The notes beneath the pieces are model-generated. The model worked only from the letters and a program-made list of their open reading frames with translations. It searched no databases and was not told where the DNA came from. Source: Gorsachius magnificus (Eukaryota > Chordata > Aves > Pelecaniformes > Ardeidae). Taken from it: DNA of 64,000 bases. The translations under genes and the position numbers were made by a program. Below are positions 51,601 to 60,600 of this stretch, one piece after another; the first letter of the stretch is position 1; every line of letters begins with the position of its first letter. The stretch covers positions 26,596,806 to 26,660,805 of the forward strand of contig CM067081.1 in assembly GCA_034008185.1 (NCBI GenBank). Reading direction: 5' to 3'.

Positions 51601-54600
51601 TTAGATTCTCCAAAAGATGATTGCTGAAAAATAGATTTGATAATAAAAAGGAGTTATGAATAAATACATGTTAGTCTTCTCCCAACAAAAAAGATTACTT
51701 TTCAAAGTTCATAGCGAAAAATAATTGGAGGAAACAGAGCACCTTTCCTGTTAATCAAGAAGGGACAGTTACAGGCTCTGTCATACTAAGTCGTTGCATT
51801 CCCCTTTACTTTGGGTATCACAGTAGTTTGTGAACAAGTGAATGAAAAAACTAAATCAGTAATGTGGGAATTAAGTGACTCATCTGGGGTTCCGATTCAG
51901 TCTCAGTAATTTTCCTGATTTTTGTGCAGTGGAGATTGTGGTCCAAAGGAAAGACTTGAGAGCTCCTCTCTCTAGAATACCTTTTCTAAGGCAGCAGTTA
52001 AAATACATGCTGGAGAATAGGAGGTAGGGTTTCAGATCCTGTTAGACAGAGAAGGAAGCTGATGTTGCATTGTCTGTATTCCTACAGAGGGTCTTAGCCA
52101 CTTGTTTACTAAATAAAATGAGGGACAAGGGGGAAGTGCACCTCCTTCTCAGCTGTTCATTTAGAAAAATTTCATCTCAAATTTATTAGTCTGTTCAAGT
52201 CAAACAAAACAGGATATATTACCCCATCAATTTTTTTCATCTACCTGTAATCGTGTTCCTCTTGTCTGTCATTTAGCAATCTACACAGCTAACTCTTTCA
52301 AGGCTCTTATAACCTGTGTGATGTGCATCTTTTCATATTCATATGCATGGAACTGTAGCTGTATCTCAACTGAAGCTTTATGTATATTTTATCCAGAGAA
52401 ACCAGCATCTCTCTACTTTTTAATATGATTCACTGGGTATACAGGTGAAAATTGTACTGGATTTTTGTCTTACTTTTTTACCCCAATAGGCCACTGTAAA
52501 GTCACTATTAAAGCTGTTTTGACTGTGGCTTTTTAGCTCTTTCTTTTTTTGATTTTTTTGCATCACAGATGCAGGATTAGGTTCCTCACCTATCCCCAGT
52601 CTATACCTCATGCTGTTCATTTCTTTGTTTTTTTCTTTATTCTATTATGTTTCTGGCATTTAATACATGACATTTTCACTTATATTCTATTCACATTCTT
52701 CAAACTCATTAAATTTCTGGTATTTCCAATTTCTCTGTTCAGCCAAGAACATTCATCTTCCTTGATAGTTAGCTTTTTAATATCTTACAGTTTTCCCTTG
52801 TTTCTTGACAATATTTTAGATCATTTTAGATGCTTCAGCTAATTTATCCTGAATGCAAAGGAGACAGTAGTGACTGGGAATGTCATTGGGGGTAAATACT
52901 CTGCTGCTTTATCTGAAAGCAAAGATCAATGATCTTCATGTCTCTGTCCTTAAACCACACCCGAGATTATTCCCTTTCTTCTCTTTAGAAACAAACAATT
53001 TGTTTTTAGTAGTTGAGGATCATTTAATTTAGTTTAAGATTTGGATATTTTGATCAATGTGTAGTATCAAATGATTGAAAGAATCCGTAGTAACTGAACA
53101 ATCAGCACTAAGGTTTCATTTGCATAAATCTCAAAGATTATATATTTCTATGAGCCTTCCATATCTCTTTAGTAAGCCTCACCTTTTTTTTATCCAGTTT
53201 TTCTTCTCCATGACTGTTGCCTCTGAGTGTCCTCCTTGATTTCAGCTGAATCTTATCTTATTGCAGTCATCCTAACAGAAGGTTGTCTAAAGTAAGATTC
53301 AAAATCTGTTGTTAGTACATACGCATGATTGCTTGTTACAGACTCAAATCACAATCTGGGGCTCAAATCAGAAAGAACGGTGAGGAATCGGCAATACAGA
53401 TAAAGGACTGGAGATGTACATAGGTATGGAGAGTATGGATAACTGTCAGAGAAGAAATACTAAGCTTTCTTTTTAGAGATTAAATTAATCTAACTGTAGG
53501 AAGAAGGTGAAATGTAATATAGCAGACAAATTGTCCCCCATTTTCTACTGGGATTTCGTCTGAAACGTCTGGCAGAAGTTGCTGTTTGACACAGAGTACT
53601 TCTGTGAAAAATCAGCCTGAAGCCTGTACTGCATTTTGAAGAGCACTTCTTGAAAATGCCCATGCTTTCTGTTGCTGGGGGGGGGAGGAAGGGAGGAGCC
53701 AGTATATTAATTCAGCCTTAAGAGGTTTCACATATCCCAGAAGAGTGTAAAGCAATTCTAATTTAATTGCTGGTGCTCAGATAGGTAGCACAAGACATCC
53801 AGTATTGGAGGCTTAGCTCTGACCTCTTGATTGACCAGAGTGATTAAGCTGCAAGGCCTTCAGATTTTAAAATGGCGAAGAGGTACAGAATGTGGATCAC
53901 AGAGAAAGAGAGAGAAAATATAATGCTACATAACGTGATTTGACTGTCACCAGCACCGGGTAGCTAAATTTTTAAGGAAAGTTAATTTGAGAAAGTATTT
54001 TTTTTAATTTCTATTTTCTCTTTTTACAGTTCAACACATTGATGGTGTTATTTTCTGTCTAGTTATTTCATGCAAATTACTAAATCCCAGAAGAATCCTG
54101 TAGCCATTTGCCAAGGTTATTTAATGAACGCGCAATGCACGAGTGATGTGCAAGCTGAACCAGCACCACTCATCTTAAACACAATGCAAATTCCAGTGAC
54201 TTCAGGCTTAGAAGTACTATTTGAAAAGGGCACTCATCGAACAACAAAATAGTGATTAGTAGTCACAATTCTTTCTAAAATTGTAAACTACCTGATGAAC
54301 AGAGAAATAAAATCAGCTGCTATAGCCAATTGCTACTAATCTGTTGTTGGCTAAATCATTGAGGATCATTTAGGACCATAATGATATGATTCAGAAAAAT
54401 GTGGACCCCTTTGGAACATTTTGGAAGTCTGAAATATATTGTAGAAAACAAGGCCTAAAATGTAGATTTCTCTTCCTCTGTGAAAGAAATATCTGAATGT
54501 GCTGTTGGAATAGTTTGATTGGTTAAAAGAAGATATTTTTCACTTGAGAGAGCGGTCTGTCATCCTCTTTTACCTTGCTTGTTCTGCTGTTCCTCTGACT

Positions 54601-57600
54601 TTTTTGCACATTTTTGACCACTCTATTGTGTTGTTCATACATTTTTTCAGTCTCCTTCATCTGCGTGTCATTCTGTATTCACTCGCTGTATTTTGTTTCA
54701 TCAGTAGGAATGAGACATTTTGACAAGGTCACCATGTATGACATGTCAGAAAGCTGCATTTTCTTTCAGTTTGGGATGTCTCACTGATTTTGCCTGTTCT
54801 TCTGGTAGAGAGGTTTCTCTTGATGTTTCTTGATCATTTGTAATTAAATAACACTTGAACTGTCTTAATGTCCTGATTCAGACCTACAAAAGAATGTCAA
54901 CCATATGTAGAGCATTAGTATTTGTGGGATCTGGGCAGGGTTGTCCTTTCTTGCTATGGGAGCTGATTTTCAGTCTTAAACTATACTCTTGAGAGTGTTT
55001 GCCTTTATAGGAGGCCAGTACATTTGGGGGTTGGACTAGATGATCTTTAAAGGTCCCTTCCAACCCAAACTATCCTATAACTCTGTTACATCTGAGGAGT
55101 GAAGTGGATATATGTGGTCTTTGCTGTGGAAAGCTAGGTGATCTGCTGGATACTCTGAGAGAGCACTGAGCTGTATGAAGATAAGGAGGAAGATCTTTAA
55201 TTTAGCTTCATCTTCTTTGGAAAAGTAGCAGGAAAACAGGAAATGCTTTTGCAGCAATTGTATCAGCAATTTAGCAGATACCAATACCAGACCTTATATA
55301 GGAGCGAAAAAATTATTTTACTTAAAATAAAACCCAAACCAGAACAGATTTCACTCACTCACACTCTGTCTTATGTTTGCAAACACTAGAATGGGTTTGT
55401 GTCTAAGGAGTCTGTCCAGCAGTTGGGCGCCCCCATGCCTGTGTCCAGAAGCTAGGTCCAGGATCTGCTGCAATGGCATGGAGAGCATGGGATGCCAGCC
55501 ATCAAGTCTTCCTTTGCATCTCCTATGTTCTTCATAGGTTAGCAACTATTTTCAGGTTTTGGATATGCCTTTTTTTACCCTTGTGGAGGGGCCAACAGTC
55601 TCTCTGTCCTTCCCCACCTCTTTGAGTCATCACTGTTCACTGTTTTTGTCTCCAAGGTCTGGTTATCATGTGAAGCTACAGGCATGCCTGTGGTCTTTGA
55701 TGACCTGATAATCTAGGTGTCATTAGCATAGGCCAGTCTAAGATGCCTTTTCCTGCTGTGTCTTTCCTTGTTGTGCCTCAGCACTCAAATATTCCCATTC
55801 ATTCTTCATTCACACCAATCTTAGCCTTTCTATTGCAGTTGTCTACAAAGGTGCTGTAGGTAATGATAGTAGTTTCCTTATGAAATTAATATAATCAGGA
55901 GATGCTCCCACTTAAGATACAAGTACTAATTTCTTCTTGTGTTTCGATGGCACTACAGGGACTCTGCTCTTGAGTACTTATTCAGTATTCCTGAACAACC
56001 AGAACTCAAGTATTTGACTGAAGTATTAATTGAGCTAGAGATCTCTGTGTGTGGATATTTTAGGAAATTTCATGGCGCTATGGAGCAGATTAATCTAACC
56101 TATGTAGACCCAGCTTTATTCACCTGTAACTGCTGCTGTGTAAACACTTCATATCAGGAAGAATTGTAAGAGATTATTAACTACAGACAAAAGCAATTAT
56201 TTTAGGGTCACATATCTTAATCAATAGCTATTGCATTGTGCAAACTCATCCTCTCCTAATGTAAATTGAAGGAGACAGAAAACCATCAATATGCCTAGAA
56301 TTACCTTTCTAATGGTACATGCCTCAGGGTAGTGGTAAAACTGTTGTTCAGAATGCAGAGACATCAACTGGCAGTGTTACCTCTCTAAAAAGAGTGAGAA
56401 AAAATAGCTTAGGGATCATTTTGTACACTGTCATCATATAAGAGATCACAAAAAATAACACATGTATATAATTCTCACAATGACATCATTAATACAATTT
56501 ACATCACCAGTCTTTAAAATCCAGGGAGACTGGGGATTTAGACATATATGAACAAACTACATTACTGTAAAAAATTGTTCCACACTTTTTAATCCATCAT
56601 GTGCCATAATATTTTCACAGAAGTATAACAGAATAATTACCAAAGGAAATTCTAGAGCAAAATGTGGCCTTATTACTCTAAATAGTTGCATTTTCTTGCT
56701 CTTTTATTTGATCACAATGATTAATTTTAAAGAAAATTGTATCTGCTTAACCAGAAAACATGTGCGATGACAAAAATGTATCTTTTAACATTTACAAATA
56801 TTATTTGCTTCAGGTTTGTTTTTCATTCAGGTTTTCTACTGAAATAGACTTTTTAGGCCAGTTTTTAATAGATGAATGGAAATATTAAATGGAAAAATGT
56901 AAATATAGTTGTCTGCACTATGACAGCTGTCCAGTGTTGAAAGAATATTAATTAAGTGTCTCTAATATTTTCCTCCTTCTTCCGTTTTAACGCATACAAC
57001 AAGTCTTTTAGTTTTGAGATTTGAAAAAAAGAGAGTGCTTTAAGGTTAGGTGAGAATGTGTTTGTTAGTGTTTGTCTGAATGCCATGTTGTCTATATATA
57101 TATGACGTCATGCCAGATTTTTTGTATGAAAGCCCTGTTCTCTTCTTAAATGCTTCAAGTTCTTAAGACTGCTTTTTAAACCTTATTTGTAAATGGACAT
57201 GATATGAATGTTGTGAAAGCAAATACACTTACTATTTTGCATTTTAGGTGTTCAATTTACATCACGTGCTGTTGATTTAAATGAGTATGAAAGTTTTCCA
57301 GAAGGCTGAGTGCAAAATTATGTTTGTTAGTCAACTATATTTGCAAGACCAGTATGCCCGTGGTACTGAAGAATTAACTACTTTATTCAAATGTTCAGAT
57401 GACCGGCAAAAAAGTTGTCATCTTAGATAACTTTATTAAGGTCAACAAATTAACGTACTCATAAGACTGCATGCATATAGACTGCTCGTATGCTGGCATC
57501 GTTACCAACACAACATTTTCTTTGCAAATCTAGAACACAGGTGATAGCCGTGTTCACAACATATCAATGAAGTCTTTCCATTTTGTGGGCACTGAAAGAC

Positions 57601-60600
57601 AAATTAAGTTTCTCAGAAACACATGAAGCTGCAGACAAGGGATAGGAGTATGGGTTTAGGGTCCATTAACATAGTCTTATCCTATTTCAGAAAGGTTAAG
57701 AAAACCGACGCTGTTGTGTGTTCCTCAGCAGTGGCGTTATAACACAGCATAGTCCCATCACAAACAAAAACTCTTTCTAACTCCGTTGTGCAGTTTTACT
57801 AACCTTCCATTTCTTTTTCCACAGGAGCGTGGTGGTACCAGTAAAGAAACCCCCTCCAGGTAGTCTGGCTGTTACCACAGTTGGAGCTGCCACAGCTGGG
57901 AGCGGACTGCCACCGGGTAGTACACCTAATATATTTGCTGCAACAGGAGCTACACCAAAAAGTATGATTAATACAACAGGTATTGTCTTTAAATATTTTT
58001 GTGACCCTCATTTTTTCTTGTTTGTTTTTTGTTTTGTTACTTTTAGTGGTGTTTTGTTTTTTAATCATCTCTTTTGTTTACTGTTTCTGTACTTCTTAAA
58101 TAAAAATCTGGAAAGATTAAATCTCAGCCTTTATTAGAGCCAGCGTTTTCTCTTGGTGTTTGTTTATAATCTTTGATAGTGCACATTGGACTTGCACAGC
58201 CTTAAATAAGTGGATAATAGTCTTAATACTGTTTTATAAGCATAGCTTAGAATTTAAATGAGCTAACTTCTCCAGCGCTCTGCAGTAGAGGATGTATGAT
58301 ATATACCAACTAATCCCTCCTTGTGCATCAAAGAAAGCAAAGGCAACTAGCTACTTAATAAATGTATTGTAGATCATGGAGGGTTAATAAATTTGGGGCA
58401 ATTACTATTTGCCAGTGAAAATTATGCTATGATATTTGGAAGGTGTCTCAGTAACAACCTACCTAGTTTAACCATAGTCATGTCTTATCAGTAGTTGTTT
58501 ATTGTGATCTATAGAAGGAGGACAAGACCTTATTTTTTCAATTATTTATAATATTAATAATGGGATTGTCTATCATGAAGGAGCCTGTTGACCGTGGAGA
58601 CTGTGGTTTCCATTCAGAAATGAATCCTTACTGAGAGCAACTGATGTTTACTTAAACTCCTTTGAAATGTCTGGCTATGGTCTGTTTTCTTTCTAAAGTA
58701 AGCAAAAGCACTTGAGAGAAGAGCTCTCTTCAAGGATATCACAACTTCAGTCAAGGGTTGAGAAAGCAAAAATCTCCCTGGGGTTGCAGAAAATGGAGGG
58801 GGAAGCTTTTGGCATCCTTCTGCTTCATGGAATAATATGAAGACACACTCATTATTTTTTTCTTTCCTTTTGCAGATTACCTTTAATACCTGGTAATAGA
58901 ACTTTGATTTTTCTAAAAAAATCTTAAAACCTAATTATCCTGAGGCAGATGGGAGGAATGAATGCTCTGAATAATGTTATCACTTCTATGAACAGTTCCA
59001 TTTGTGTAGCCACTTCTGTTAATCTTGAACGGATTTCCTTTTAGGTACTCTTATGTCATGCAAAAAATATCCTACATTGGAAACCTTGTTTTCCAAATGA
59101 TACTGAATAGTGTAAGCTTTTCAGTCTTCTCACTGATGAAAAATCTGAACTGTTTTGGCTGGAATGTAGTAGCTCTTCGTTGTAAGTAATTACATTTAAA
59201 AATCAGTCATTTCCCTGATACTGTTCTTAGTAGAGGACAGTATTGCAGATACTATGGTACATTCACTGTAGTTTAAAGGCTACTCTTTTTTTTGGTAGAT
59301 CTTGTAGCTGCTTTTTTTTTTAAATGCAACTGGTTTTGTCCCCTAGTCTATGGATTAGCTTGATTAAAGTATTGATTCAATGGAATTTCAGCAAGGTGGT
59401 TAATTAGAACTATACATGTACTGAACTTCCTTAGTGATCTTATTTGGGAAAGCCTTTTATGCCTGAATTCATCTGAATGAGCTTTATTGATGAATTTTCT
59501 TAAGAAATGGTTTGAAAAGTCCTTCCCCTCCAACCTTTTTTTAAAGATTTGAATTTTATATCAACACTTTAGAAATGCTAAACACGTTAATGACAGTAAA
59601 AAAAAAGTAGTATCCCATTGAAAACAAATTTCTATTAGATTAATATGCTCATTTTTCCATTTTTAATTAAGCTATGTCTATGGTAGTTAAAACAGTGATC
59701 ATGTATGTCAACTTTTGAGATATATACATGAAGTATCCAGATACTCTCTGGTTTATATACTTGTAGTCTGTGAAATTATCTATGTTATTAATGATTTTAA
59801 AGTAGTGTATAGAATTTAATTGAAAAAATTCATTGAAAAGCACTTTTTTTTTGCTATGGTAAAAAAGAAACGGTATACAATTTTTTTAGAAACACTAGAT
59901 GTCCCCCCAAACCTATTTACAGTTGTTTTTACAGTATGTCACAGATACTCTGGAAATACAATTTTATCTTTGAGGTTTATTCTGTGCTGAAGTTGTGCGA
60001 AAAGTGTTTTTTTGAGTTATTCATGGATTGCAGTCAGTGTTTACATTCCATCTGCCATTGCTGTCGTAGTCAATGTCACTGTCACGATGTAATGAGATGT
60101 ATGTTCCTGAAGTCCTTTGAGTGCTTTGAACGTGTCTTTTGGGAGATAGGTTATCTTCCTTCATCTCTTTATGTAAGAAACTGGTTTTATAGGTTTTATA
60201 TTGGATTTCTGAAATTCATATCCTGATTCTCACTTCTACGTTAATCCAGCAGTTCTAGGCCTGTTTGACTTTCTCTTCTGGGAGCCTAGATGGTTAAACA
60301 ACTTAGCAACTGCATTTTTAGAAAACAACCTTAATGAAGAAAATTTGACTTTGGAAGGAAAAGGGAAGAAGTAATAAAAATATGTTACCTATGCATATAT
60401 GAATATGAATATGTAAATAATATAAATATATAAATAATACAAATACAGATGCCTGCTCACATGCACAACACATATACACATGTGTATATGAAGCCTTAAT
60501 AATTTTTAAGCTACCCTATGCACAGCTAAGTTGCTGGCATTCCAAGGTTGTGAGAGAGAGCCTACCTCACCTTTTTCTGTTTTCTTCTCAGTATGTTCAG

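Larger units (their letters stand above)
46317..57824 (+). other. NBEA: NBEA intron (11.5 kb) with regulatory-looking blocks and candidate exons
   Basis: Holds a CpG-containing, motif-dense block (49940-50620), a second such block with two octamers (54030-54380), a short CR1 tail (55026-55086), a candidate terminal exon (54063-54330), a candidate cassette exon (55959-56165) and a perfect CRE (57103-57110). The rest is AT-rich with no known element. Confidence 0.8.

Noticed and set aside
33238..57824. Searched the two longest introns for a nested MAB21L1-type single-exon gene
   Set aside because: No open frame near the expected length of about 360 codons exists on either strand in the window.
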